The notes beneath the pieces were generated by a model. It saw only the letters and a list, made by a program, of their open reading frames with translations. It was not told the origin of the DNA and searched no databases. 64,000 nucleotides of DNA, taken from assembly GCA_948099385.1 (NCBI GenBank), contig CANUEZ040000182.1:18911501-18975500 (forward strand), read 5' to 3'. Every line of letters begins with the position of its first letter. The first letter of the stretch is position 1. This document shows positions 1 to 12,281 of this stretch, piece by piece. The stretch comes from Fasciola hepatica. Taxonomy: Eukaryota > Platyhelminthes > Trematoda > Plagiorchiida > Fasciolidae. The translations under genes and the position numbers were made by a program.

Positions 1-294
1 TTGCTCCGTCCAGGAAGGAGCATGATTATCATCTACAATATACGTGTGTACGTGCGTGTGTGCATTTAGATGAGGGATCAACTTCATGCCCGATGTGCAT
101 GTGCATGACAGTGACTATTTGATCCGAACACAACACTTTTACCATCAGACTGCAAAATCAGTAGTTATACAAAAAGGTTGCATTAGGGCATCCGCTAACC
201 GTCTTTTGTTCATTGAAGAATATGAGTATCGGAATGAGTAGCCATATCGAAGATGAGTCGTGACATGATAACCACAAAAGGATCGATAAGACAC

Positions 295-430
295 TTGTTT
301 TCTCATCGATTCTTCAACAAACGCACATATACTTGGTTTTTGAAGTGAGGATTTCGTAAGCCATCCTGATGTGACTGCCTTGAACTGATCCCATTCATAC
401 CAAGACTGACATGCAAGAATCGGGGGGTTT
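295..430 (-). CDS. weak candidate exon near left edge
   Basis: After TTCTCCAG an open stretch reads NPPILACQSWYEWDQFKAV, then WLTKSSLQKPSICAFVEES, up to CAA|GTGTCT, a poor donor. Its composition is protein-like and it could be a later exon of the secreted-protein candidate. The incoming phase (two bases) does not follow directly from the 144-nt exon, so at least one exon between 430 and 2212 would be missing. Confidence 0.18.
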
Positions 431-2211
431 CTGGAGAATGTTTTTCTGCAACCTTTCCTGTGATGCATCCCTGTATGTCATAACAGATATATCTCTATGT
501 GCTGTTCCTTATGGAATTTAAAATAAACCCATAAATGATGCTTCATCAATCAAACAAAATATATATAATGATAAAATTACCCGTTTCCGAAATTAATTTT
601 CCTAAAACAGAATCGTTATTCAATACAGTTGTTGGAGTCGTAATTCATGCAAGTACTTCGGAATGGTTCATTAGGGTGAAATCTTTGAGAAAATATCACA
701 AATATACAAGTGCATATATAGGACAAAGGATCTTCTTGTATGAGGTCCTAGTATCAGGACCAAAGGAACGCCCACGGTGCACATTGGAAATGGCCGAATG
801 GAAGCAAGCACGAATTCCGTAACGAAACAATTTCTACACATGAATCATTTAGTAATTCCATTTGAAGTTAATGAAACAACCCGTAAAAATGCCCAGATCC
901 TATGGATAGATTTGATAATTCGAATTGACCCAGTGTTACTGGCTTTCTGGTTTTAAATGTGTGAGCCGTTGTCGCCATCCAGGGGTGAAAGAGTCTATTA
1001 GGTTACATGTTTCCTGTCTCAGTTAGAGCATTCCGTCTACGAAATGTGGTGAATGTGAACTTATTGTTCTAACAGGGAAAATTAGGAGGGGCACATTCAG
1101 TCCTTCGAAAACTCCATCTTTCTAGCTTATTGACAAGTTCACTGGTCGATATGCTATGACGTGAAAGGTTAATTGATTTATTCTGTAACCAGTATCAGAT
1201 GTATGGTCCGTTGGTAGGTTGGATTTTAAGTCAGTAATTGTTGGCGACCTTTTTGTCAAGATGACAGTTCAAAAGGATTTCAGGATCAACATCTGTCAAA
1301 GGAACCGATGAATCACCATAGTTATTTCCAGTATTTAAATTGTAGTTTTGACTTTTCGGCAGAGGAACAAAATGCGTGAAGACCTCCATAATATGTATGC
1401 CAATAGTCTACCGGCTTGTGCTCGACTTTGAACTTTATTTAACAATTAGAGAACAATGAAATAACGATTTTTTCGTCTACCAGTACAGTACCATAGAGGG
1501 GAGTGAATTGCCCTAAATGTTAAAAGTTACAATAAATCAAGAGAAACAATGGGACAGCATCTGTGAAAGTCTACCAACATTTCTATAGTCTGTTCCAGAA
1601 AGAGCTACAGTTTGAAAATAATGTGACTATCCTCGCAGACTCACTTTCGAAAAGATCCATCGCAGCTAAAAATTATGCAATAAAAACGTTTATTAAACAA
1701 TCATTCCGAGGGAAATAATTGAATCTACTGGCAAAAAATAGACTTTCATGCAGTTCTTTTTGATTTTTATGGTCGAATGAAGAATGGAAATTGCACACAC
1801 TTTAATGCTTTCTCAGCCTTACAAAATGGCCTGACCCTAAGGAATCTTAAGAGAACTGAAAATGTGAATAGTCGATTCTATGAAACACCCGATAGTGTGA
1901 TAATCATTTCATTACCGAGTCGCAATAACATGGTCGCTTTTCACACTCCGCAGAAGAAATCAAACAGCTTCACGTATTGCTTGTTTGGACGACCGGCAAA
2001 CTTTTGTCATTTCCTAGATCAGATATAAACAATTTAATGCGATCTAATGGAAAGAGCAATATTTATTCGATGCGAAAGTGTCACGCATGCCATAGTAAAG
2101 ACAAAATTAGCAAAACTGATCAGAAACAGCTGATTTATTCTTTGGTTTTAGGTATTTGTGCACAGACTCGAAATAAATGGGTACTACACTAACCAAGAAG
2201 GTCCTACTTAC

Positions 2212-2355
2212 TTTGCGTAAGATAAAAACGAAATGTTCCTCGATGATTTTCAAGGGTAATTTTGAGTCTCGAAGAATCGTAAATTTGAACGTGCATCCTT
2301 CATGGTTACGCTTTGTGTGGCCGCGAATTTTACTAGAACCATCCCAACTTGATGA
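2212..2355 (-). CDS. candidate further exon (144 nt)
   Basis: The acceptor is AGTTTCCAG and the donor AAA|GTAAGTAGG, giving exactly 48 codons in phase 0 at both ends. It encodes SSSWDGSSKIRGHTKRNH then TFKFTILRDSKLPLKIIEE and HFVFILRK. The alternating hydrophobic pattern suggests beta strands. Confidence 0.47.
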
Positions 2356-4084
2356 CTGGAAACTGTTCCTTCCTTGTAAATCTGGATTACAGTAATGATT
2401 CACATGCATTACTTTCGAGTAAGCAATGCGAAGGTTGTTGTATCGGACTGTCCAAATGGTCTCTCGTGGGACCTTACCGTGTGCGTAGAATGTTCTATGA
2501 TTCATTTGCAAAAATTTACATTACCGGGAGGACATATCATCAGAATATTATCATGAATGTGATGTATCATGTTCTTCAGGGTCTAACAATATTATCATCT
2601 CTGCACTCAGCCAGAGTTTCATCTCATGCGAAGTAATTTGTAATGACCTTAGAGAATTTTGTAAGTAAAATTGAACTATTGAAAGGATCATGAATTTTCA
2701 CGGATGTTTTTCAAAACAACTCTGGATGAGAAGTGAAATTCACATAGTGACTGGCTGATTTATTGGATTACTTCATACAATATCCCATTTAGACTGATAT
2801 GCAATACTACTGATTACATACCATTGCCATTTGATGTCATCGAAAAACTGAGGGGAAATGGTGTAGAAAAACTCATACTAACTGTGAGAATTTACAGAAC
2901 AAAATTCTTACCCTGGACATCTGCGTGAGCCGTGATTTCTTTGATTGTTAGTTGATGAAGAGGAAAGTTGCATTCGAAACCATTTGATTATGAATGTTGG
3001 GATAAATTGGTGAAAAAGTACGAAGAAAATCATTAGAAAGGCGAACAACACAAACGGAAAACATAGCTCATATCATATTGTCGGTAGATGAATGACAAAA
3101 AGGAGAATAATTTACTTATTCTGCGGAAAATGACCATCAGAACAGTGTGCTCCCGAGGACAGCGCCACAGACCACGATTTTACGTGTGTCCTTTTGTGAT
3201 CAGGTGCTTCAGAAAGTGGAATACGAATCTAACTAATTTCTGATCGACTCATCAGATTATGCTTGAACATTTGTACTTTCCGAGTGCCTGTTTGATGAAA
3301 TCCATCGAAACTGATCATTTTGCCGGTGATTTAGATAGTATTCATAAACTTTTATGAACTCCACTCAGGCTTTCACTTACATTCCTGACACAAAAGTTAG
3401 ACGGTTGCAAATAAGCATGTGCGCAGTGTACAATTGTTCGGATAAAGTAGTGGATACACAAATCTGATGGACGGATAAAACCGCGAAACTGGGTGTGTAC
3501 CTCGGAGAAACTTTTCCCTCCCATCTATGGATAATACCTACATCACAATATTTCGTAAACTCCATATGTATGTATGTTACTGTATTGGTAGGTTATTTCT
3601 ATCAAAAATAAGCGTTATGTATATTTTCAGTGTGTTTATGAACTCCATACACTTATGTCTCAAGTTTAGATGAAAGGCCGTCCGGTCATTTTGGGTGGAG
3701 TTTTTTGCCGGCAACTGAAGGTTTCTTCCATTGGTTTACGACTGGCTGAACGGAGCTCGAAAAAGTGGTTCGCACAATTACGATTTCCGATCCGTTATCA
3801 AATATGACTGGACAGTAAGTCTCAGACTGCAAGATTTTATCTTCCTTGAGATAGGTATCAAACTCCAAATTCTTCAACGGAAAAAACCCTACGGATTCAG
3901 CCTTATACGCGAAACCAGGAGGTTGCGAATAAATAACATCTGATGCGAGTGCTGTTTTTATCATTTATATTAGTAGTAGTGGCAGTAGTAGCCGTAAACT
4001 TATGAAATAATTTTACTTACCCTTGGCATTAATTTTCACGATACTGAGAACGAAGCAGACGTATGCGTATCTGCTGAGAAACAT
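2212..4084 (-). CDS. candidate secreted protein gene, multi-exon, family not recognised
   Basis: Four minus-strand exons (4084-4021, 3951-3740, 3488-3381, 2355-2212) join in phase into about 176 codons without a stop. Exon 1 begins with ATG and encodes MFLSRYAYVCFVLSIVKINA, a typical signal peptide with Arg near the start and a 12-residue hydrophobic core, so the product should enter the secretory pathway. Three donors are perfect GTAAGT. The mature part has several Cys residues (YCPV, LCIHYF, HCAHAY, NFCVRN, EGCTF), which fits an extracellular protein. No stop was reached, so the gene probably continues towards the left edge. I recognise no domain. The support is splice-site quality, phase agreement and the leader; none of these proves expression. 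Confidence 0.5.
2912..2938 (-). CDS. possible 27-nt micro-exon
   Basis: A 27-base stretch between AATCAAAG and AGG|GTAAGAA, in phase 0 at both ends, would add KSRLTQMSR between the 108-nt and 144-nt exons. It is preceded by a long pyrimidine-rich tract with no other AG. A stretch this short could easily arise by chance. Confidence 0.2.
3381..3488 (-). CDS. candidate exon 3 (108 nt)
   Basis: The acceptor is ACACCCAG and the donor AAT|GTAAGTG, giving exactly 36 codons in phase 0 at both ends. It encodes FRGFIRPSDLCIHYFIRT then HCAHAYLQPSNFCVRN, with three Cys and aromatic-rich content. Confidence 0.5.
3740..3951 (-). CDS. candidate exon 2
   Basis: An acceptor after a CTACTACTAATA-rich tract ends AAAACAG. 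The two incoming bases complete a GCA codon with exon 1. It encodes LASDVIYSQPPGFAYKAES, FFPLKNLEFDTYLKED and CPVIFDNGSEIVIVRTTFSS. The donor GTC|GTAAAC ends in phase 0; if it is not used, the frame runs on to a TGA near 3686. Confidence 0.5.
4021..4084 (-). CDS. candidate exon 1: start codon and signal peptide
   Basis: ATG at 4084, 21 codons and one base, then G|GTAAGTAAAA. The residue run CFVLSIV forms the hydrophobic core and INAKA would suit a signal peptidase site, although it spans the intron. An in-frame upstream start was not seen. Confidence 0.55.
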
Positions 4085-7000
4085 GTTGAAAAAAAAACCG
4101 AAGCTGAAGAAACCACCAAATGAACGGAGACACGATCATATTTATTACGACCATATATATCATATCTAAATATACGCAGGTGCATCGGTATGGTAACCCT
4201 CTAGGCAGAACCCTGTTCGTAATTCCAATCTGGCTGTCTGTCGCTCATTCAGCTGAAACGAAAGTGACTGGATTTCTGCATGATCTCCAGTAACCTTCAA
4301 AAAGCGTGTTGTTTTTCTCGAAAATCTTCTCTTTTACTGGTCTAGCCGATCACTGGACCCGTTAAACCAAACCACTGTGAACCTAACTGGAGTACATCGA
4401 GGGGGTTAGCAAGGTTCATCAAAGTTGCTTTATCTCTTTACTACTAGGTTTTTTTGTCTTAAGGGTTTTCGTGGTATAACTTTTTGTTTTGTGTCAAAAT
4501 GAAGACCAGCTAAAAACTGCCAACTTCTTTAACAAGGAGATGGGCCATAGTTACTGTTAGATGGAGCATTCATAGATATACTTTAGGATGCATGAATATA
4601 TAAGTTTTCTGACAGAACTAATGGCGTTTTCCACATAAACAGATTCTCGGAATCGATTTTTCTTAAATGATGTAAAAACGTTTTTCCGCGCTACACCATG
4701 GGATAAAGATGCGCGTGAAAGTAGAAAAAGTATGTATGAGCTAAAAATCAGGAAGTTGCGCACCTCCACCCACATATCTATTGTATTGGGTCTGTAGGAT
4801 ATTACTTAGTGGAGGAACTCCTTCCTCAGTTGAAATCAATCGTGCTTGTAGAGAATGGATTTATATGATTCGGACGTACCAAAGACGGGGACTTGAGCAG
4901 AAGTTTCCTGAAGTAAAAACATATTTATCGTGCTAGCGAATGGAGATCAGTTGTTAGGCAGTCGGCTCAATCTAGATAAAGAAACAGATGACCGAAGTAT
5001 TTGTTAGGCGCAATATGTTGAAGATACAATCGAAAACTAGGAAAGATAATGTAAAAAAGTGGAAAGATTTTTGGTTTACTGGCCAAGAAGGCCACAGCTA
5101 CTGACCTTGAGAGTGAATCAGCATAGAGAGGGTTGATGACAAAGATAGAACGAGAATTAGTGAGCTATCAGAAAAAATGTGTTTTGGACAAAATTAAACA
5201 CAATAAACAAAGACTTTGGTACAGAGAACCGAAAGCACCGTTCAGTGAAGGAATTTTATCTGACATGGTCTGTTTGTACATCGATGAAAATGCTTCTCTT
5301 TACTTGTCGGTGTTAATGTCAGATTATGGATGATCATGACAGATCTGAATAGAAAATAGTTTCAAATGTGAGCCTGGGAATTAGGGTGATGATTCATGCG
5401 ACGCATCATGAACGCTAGCTTTCCCTCAGAACTGCTGGTTACCACGGGTCATTTTGTAATGCAAAATAAATAATTTCAACCTAGCTTTCTAATTCGATGC
5501 TGTGTAGGAACAAGGCTCAAATAATAAATGCGACGTCAGCGAATTTTCTCGTAATCTGAATTAAAATGTTGATTTTAACTGCTCTTTTTAAACAGAATTG
5601 GATATTTAGCTATCGTTTTCAAATATTCATTGGTGTTCATGTAGCGGGTGACGCATCGCTAGTAGTGTTGACACTGCTGACGTGATGATGATGCGGTGTG
5701 ATGGTGTGATTGTGAGTGGTGCTAAGACTTGCGCCATTGAGGCACAAAACCGATCGATCAGAAAACCCAGTAGGGCAACTTTGCAATTAACTGAACAGGA
5801 CACGCTCATTTTTACGAACAATTAGTAATAAAAACTTGCTCTGATGTCTAGTCTGAAGAAAGTTTTATTGATTCTCATTCCAGCCAGCGTCGGAACAAGT
5901 TTGATCTTTTAAGATATCTTCAGAACGCGATTATTTCGAACATGAATTATAAAAGTTTGATAAAGTATACTTTCTGGATATCGTGGTAGCTTTTGCATTT
6001 ACCCGGAATCAAAGAGTTCTGTGCATAATTATTTTTACACGTGACTCACCGTGTAGAGTATTGAAGAGAAGAAGACATAGCCTGTAAGTCTCCGTGGATC
6101 TTTTGGGCAAACATTTTGCAAATGAGGGTCTTGTAGTCAGACCGATCGTTCGGAGAAAGGTATCACTTCCTTGGCATTATTCTCGACATTTTTCGGGAAG
6201 AAGTTTGAATTTGACTTTTCTATGCCTATTCAGCTGTGTGCTTTGATGAACTCGGAAAGTCAGAAGTTTTGGTCTACTTCAGTTTGGATAAACTTGCCGG
6301 CTTTCGTTTTGTTTTTACTTCACCGCTGCGGTGGTTTGTAACAATTATGTTGCAAAGCTATGGGTCCCGTTTATCCAGTTCGACTATGTGTTGATGACAT
6401 TTCAATTCTACAAATAAGGAACAATCTACTTCTTTTATCAACCCCATGAACTCTGCTCATCCTAATCTCTGTTGCTCACGATAAAGAACATGTCTATAGC
6501 CTATTTTCATGGATATTCCTATAACAAGACAACCGGATGAGACTTTGCAAAGAAGCATATATCACGAATCAACTTGGAGCAATACAAATGTGGTTTGATC
6601 AGAACTCTTCAACAGAGCGCCGGAAATCTGCACCAGCGATCAAGTGCGAAATGGAAAGGAGTTCATAAAATGAACGATGCTTGCCCATGGTTAGCCCGAG
6701 AAGTTCATGGAACAACACCGGAAGCTACGTAAAGCGTGCAAAAAACCAGTTACTATCGAGAAGAAGCTATTCTTTGTTGTTTTACTATTCAAAGGTGACC
6801 ACTTATTTAACCAAATAAATAGAAATACTAATGCAATCATAAAGCACTCATAATTGCTTTCGTTACATACTTCACACCCAAACCGTCTTGCTGATTCTAA
6901 TGTCTCATGCTTTGTCTACCAGTTCACTTGCACCTGTGATGGCACATACACTGATGGGATGGATCTCTGATTGGCTCAACGAGCGTCGGAGCACATGCCC

Positions 7001-10000
7001 AAATGGTTGACAAGATAAGTGACTCAACAAAATGCGGCCCCAAAGAATGACGTCAGATCTCCAACTTCTCCAATTGTGAAACACCAATTGCATTAGGTCA
7101 CTAAGCTGACCTTACCCAATCACTGAGTGGCAATGCGCAATCTCAAGTCGAAGCAGTTGGCATTCAGCGGAGTGAAGCTTATTAGGATACATCAGCCGGC
7201 TTTGTGTGAACAAAAACGATGGACACAAAATGTCTGTTTGCCTTGGCACTAACCTCACGGACCTCTTCTTCCCACCGAATGCCCTTGAATAGCTTCCAGT
7301 CCAGCCCATTTGGCTGCAACAATTTTTCTCGCTGTATGATATATAAACTTAAATGTTTTATGTACGCGGTAGAAAAGAGTAAACGAAGCGGTTCCATCTC
7401 GTGATTTATGTTTTCTTTCTGATCTCAAGGACTATATTGATCGTATCAGTACGGTTTTAGGACCACGACATATACAGTATTTGTTCACATATTTCTGCTG
7501 ACTTTAGTCTTCTCTACTCAGATGGCTAGGAGTGTTTCTTTGGTAAATCCACTGGGTGGCGCTTGCAGTCCATCTTATAATTAGCAAAGGCTAATCATTC
7601 TCGTTAGTTTGTGAGATAAATATCTAATCTGACCTCATCTATGGCTGAAGGCTTTTGTTTGTTCATGCTCAGCATCCTGTCAGGTGGAATAAAAAAGTGG
7701 CTTCCTAATGAATTAAAGAGCAGGAGTCCACTTAGTTAGGTACTAGATGTTCAAAGACCTCTTTTAGTGATGCTCTCACAAGTTGTTTGATTTAGGCAAT
7801 CGGTAATATACGAAATAGAACTTAACATCTGTAATGTTAGCCTTGCTGTGAGCCTTTGAAGATTAAAACTGTGTGACCTTGGTCACCATTATAAATTAGC
7901 CTGTGGTTTAGAAGCCCAGAATTATCTACATGTCAAATGTGGTTTTATTGTTAGGCTAACGAAGGCAAAATTATAAAAAGTGGTTCTCATCATTGGCAAA
8001 TAAATGCTGATCTTACTAGAAACATTTTTTTCTCTCATAATGTTTGCCATATTTCTGCCTAATAGAAAAGAACAAAAACAATGCAAATCTAATCAGAGAA
8101 CAATGTGTTGCCTAGCAGTTCAACAGACAATCCAGGGCGAATGGTGGACTCACTAGTGGTAAAAGTCTGGTCTATTTCAAAAGCGTGACCAGTTCGTCAA
8201 TTGTCCACTTTTCTTACACGAGGCTGAAGAAATATTAACTGAAAATGGGAAAATTCCTCTATTTTATTAAAGAGGAAAATGGATGACGTCGTGTCCATCA
8301 AGCACTTGTTCATGTAATAAATATTTCCTACTCTTTTGCGAATTAGAACATTTTTTTGCAATATTCATGTAGAAATTGTTGTCATAACAAAATCTGGTGT
8401 GCAAAAGACGACCTTATCCAACATGGATCTGACGTTAACGGCACTGCAACAAAAGTTAAAATACAAAGAGTAAGAAGTGTATGACGAAGAAAAAGATTGT
8501 GTAGTAGATTTATATGCGTCGTTGCAAACATGCGTGGGTAAAAGCAGGTTGCTCCAGATTTCAGCCGATCGATCACGTGTTGTAACCACAAAAACCCCTG
8601 TTGTATTGTGAATTGTTTTGACCACCGATCCACTTTGCTCACTTGGCTCAGTCGTAAAATGAAATTTCCAGGGGAGTTAATTTTAACCAGCTTAAATTTG
8701 CAAAATTCACCACGGCGGTTGATAAGAGCCGTGATAAATCACAATCAGCCTGGTTGGCGAGACGTTACCAACGATAGCCTAAAGAACGTAGAACTTACTG
8801 GATCCAATAAATGAAAATACCCTAACTGTGTGAACAGGATATTTGATGTGGAAACTGTTCTATTATGGGATTATGCGCCAAATGAGGTCTCACATAAAGT
8901 CGCACATTTTATAGCCGTGGACACCTCTGTCCGTTTTTCTATCTGATTTTACGGTAGCGAAGCCACTGGAAAGCCTCGTGACTTAGTTCTTGGAAATTCC
9001 TGCTGACAGGCTCATTTCGAATAAAACTCGAGGATTTATAACTAGTGTTTGAGAAAGAAGAGGCCGAAATTTTACCGGTTAACATAAAATTTTACAAGGA
9101 GGAACATTGTTAGTAGGAGTGAGATTAACTCAAAAAACCACGATCTCTAGGGAAATTCGATAGTGTGGTATTGTAAGTGGATGACAGGGCGAAATTTCCA
9201 CGGAAGCACATGACCGATTTTGCGATTGGTGCCGCTCATTAGGTGCGCGTACTCGGTATTCTCCCGCCCAATCGTCCTTATGCCTGAGCACTCCCTGGTA
9301 GACTTATCGCCTTAATCTCATTAGAATCGTTAAGAGCGTGCACGGAAGAGTCCATTGTTAGAATCACCTAGTGTTTCGGAAGAATAACTTTTCGTCCATG
9401 ATCACTCCTAAAGATTAGAATGAGATGAACGTGATCGCGATACTTTAGTCTAAAAACAAAGTTAGCTCACCAACACCATGTTACCCAAATCATCTTGTAA
9501 TTTATAATTGAAGTAATCGAATCTGGGCATTAATGATTTGATCCTTAATCACGCTAATTCCTTTGTTTGTTCTTCAAAACGAAAGCAGAGTTCTACCTAC
9601 CCCAGCCAATCATTTATTCATACCACAAAACTCTTTATTCTTCGTATTTTGAAAATCGTATGCTCAAACAGGCATAAGCGTCGTACATGTATATGAACCT
9701 TATTAACTACAATATGAAGCTTCCGAAGATGAACTCTCTTCATACTGCAGCAGTAGGTGAATGAGTTGAGGAAATTTCGTTCCCATTCTAAAGAACATGG
9801 CAAACAAATTAATCACTATTGGAGTTCAAAAAGCTTTCTCCGAAACTAACCTTTTTTCTAAATCGAACGCAACTTCTAAACAAACAAAGAATTTTGCGTT
9901 TAATTCTCGAGCATGAGTTCAATGAAATGGGCACCCTCTACAACCTCAGTGTTCTACTATATTTTCTAGGAAAACTGGTATATGTGACGTTGATATCTAG

Positions 10001-10362
10001 AGTGGTGAACCATAAATACTGCTACCTGATCAAATGTGGTGTCTTGGTGGGTGACCGTAAATTACTTTCAACCACCAGATGGACCGGTATTGGTGTTACT
10101 CGACCTTTGAACCATCGAAGTGGAGGAAGCATATGTTACTTGTCTAGCAATGATCCTTTATTCAGTACAGCCTTATTGGAGACGGTTTCATGTACTTCTT
10201 CACGAAACGACTTCAAGTCATAGCGTTTTTACTCTGGTAAAATCTACCGTTTAGACAGTGATCCATTGAGGAATAAAATCCCCTTTAAAATTGACTGATT
10301 TTCCATGTTTTTAAAGTCCTTCGCCTGATGATCCGAGATAGTTTCGAAGTATTATAATTCTT
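4085..10362. other. no recognisable gene
   Basis: About 6.3 kb with only short, unconvincing open frames on both strands. I found no domain, splice-supported exon or repeat match to the rest of the window. The stretch just right of 4084 should hold the promoter of the secreted-protein candidate, but no TATA or initiator element stands out. Confidence 0.5.
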
Positions 10363-10892
10363 ATATAATATGATTCATCATGCAGCTTGAACGCTCAACT
10401 CACCATTGAAAACCATGGAAGCACTGTACAGCTGTTTCATCCTTGTTGGGAATCATCAGCAGTGCACATCCACCGAGCCTCCATGGGGACTCGAACCCGG
10501 GGTGGACGATTGTGAACCGAACACCTTAACAGCAAGGTTATCCGGGCTGGCTCTCAACGGTTTGTTGAACATCTACACTACATGATATAGCACCCACATA
10601 GGAGTCGACCGCTGTGTGGGAAGCGGGTTGTTACCGTACAAAAGCCAGTGACGGAAGGGTGTTATATCATGTAGTGTAGATGTTGAACAAACCGTTGAGA
10701 GCCATACCGGATAGCCTTGTGTTGTTGAGGTGTTCGATTCACAATCGTTCACCCCCGGTTCGAGTCCCCGTGGGGGCTCGGTGGATGTGCACTGCTGATG
10801 ATTCCCAACAAGGATGAAACAGCTGTACAGTGCCTCCATGGTTTTCAATGGTGAGTTGAGCGTTCAAGCTGCATGATGAATCATATTATATA
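10363..10892. repeat. 530-bp foldback with tRNA-like B box
   Basis: Arms 10363-10595 and about 10656-10892 are near-identical inverted copies around a 60-base loop, ending in the mirrored sequence ATATAATATGATTCATCATG. Each arm contains GGTTCGAGTCC, a perfect match to an RNA polymerase III B box, followed by a GC-rich stretch and GTGGATGTGCACTGCTG. This suggests two tRNA-derived SINE copies head to head, or a foldback element built from one. Confidence 0.85.
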
Positions 10893-11639
10893 CAAATCTA
10901 ATCTCCTACTACTCAATTGCAAATATTATAATTTTCTTTTCCATCAAACGAAAAAGAGTTTTTATTTGACCTTCCTTTACTCTGACTAGACTGAATTCAA
11001 CTTGGAATAGTGCGAAGACGGGGTAACAAGTTCATAGTGAGCGACTGTATATTTTTGTGCGTGTTGATCGGGTGAGGGTTTGATGGATTTTTGTGGGTGT
11101 GTTTTTAGACTCGCGCAATATAATCGATTGTGCGGGGTCTTCAAAACTGTTCACAAATTGGATGAATGTCAGCAAATACAAAACAGCTGAAATAAGTGAG
11201 TTGTTGTGAGACGCTCAGGCCGCAACTAAACATTCACCACTTATAGATAAAATTGAGTTCAAGAACTGTAAGGTTGTACTACTGCTGTCTGAGTGATTTT
11301 GTCCTACTAGGTCAACCGATCGATAGTGCTCTCCAACCATGATACAGAAAATTCTGAACCGATAACTCTATGTGGTAGCCCAACAACACAAAAAACGCTG
11401 TTTAATGGGTTTTATATTTTTGTACATGTTTTGGTATTATATTATATAGCCTAGAAAACCTCATGTTCATTTTTGCTATGCATACTAGATATTATGAACA
11501 GCACCATTACTAAGGACTTTATACAGGTCACCCAAACCAAGTTTGTGTATCCTAATCGGAGCGTAAAATCTCAGGATAAATGATGAACACACGAGTGTGG
11601 TGAAAATACAGTAAAATCAAAAATCCATGGTTGAACACT
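10893..11639. other. no recognisable gene
   Basis: AT-rich sequence. I see no supported feature. Confidence 0.4.
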
Positions 11640-12049
11640 ACTCCAGAAGGACATGAAATATTGCTGTCCATCATCAGAGACCACGTACTCGCTTTGTTAC
11701 GTGTACTGTGGGACACATTATCAAAAAATGGCAAATACCGTACCTAACACTGTGGGCAAAGTGACCACAAAATCAAGACGGCCAAAAAGGCTTCATAATA
11801 CCCGGGCAACAGTGGGCAAGAAAAGCACAAAAAGCGATATTGTTGCGAGTCAAGTGGTTCATAAAGTAAGTCGCTCTTTATGGAAATTATTTTGGCTAAT
11901 CAACAGCCAGAAGAGAAGTAATCACCTGAAGGAATACATACACAAGGGTGGTGAAGGTCAAACGTAATAGCATGGCTATGGGAAAATGGCATGGTCAAAA
12001 CAGAAGATAAAAGTTCAGTCTTTCACTCGGAAAAAGTAGAGTGAGAGAT

Positions 12050-12137
12050 AGAAGGACAGACAGACAGGTAGATGGATGGATAGACAGGCAGACAGATAGG
12101 CGGACGGACAGATAAAGATAGAGAGAGAGAGAGAGAA
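12050..12137. repeat. compound GACA/GATG/GATA/GA microsatellite
   Basis: Degenerate tetranucleotide repeats (GACAGACA, GATGGATGGATA, GGCGGACGGACA) followed by an (AG) run. This tract is missing from the second R1 copy, so it expanded within this one. Confidence 0.9.
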
Positions 12138-12225
12138 TTACGCCCAGACGGTGAGGCCCAGTCAAGTAACCCAGGCCATCATGGGGCAGAAACAGAACGG
12201 GTCGTATAAAAACCAACACGTGCGA

Positions 12226-12241
12226 GGGGGGGGGGGGGGGG
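12226..12241 (+). repeat. 16-base poly-G tract
   Basis: An uninterrupted run of 16 G, able to form a quadruplex and prone to sequencing error. Confidence 0.9.
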
Positions 12242-12281
12242 CGTGAAGACAACAACGCCGACGGAGTCGCCATGGCAGTCA

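Larger units (their letters stand above)
11640..12280 (+). repeat. dispersed repeat family R1, copy 1
   Basis: Blocks here recur in the same order and orientation at 54750-55260: a GGGACA(C/G)ATTATCAAA block, a GACCACA-AATCAA block, CAAGTGGTT, AATAGCATGGCTATG and an AACAGAACGGGTC block. Copies are diverged, roughly 75-80 % in the shared blocks by eye. A short frame of Lys/Thr-rich residues crosses the repeat but has no known domain. Confidence 0.7.

Noticed and set aside
535..822. 95-codon plus-strand frame
   Set aside because: No domain, no acceptor or donor at sensible positions and no similarity elsewhere in the window.
9819..10223. 134-codon plus-strand frame
   Set aside because: Longest frame of the area but no domain and no splice context; the length is within chance for this base composition.
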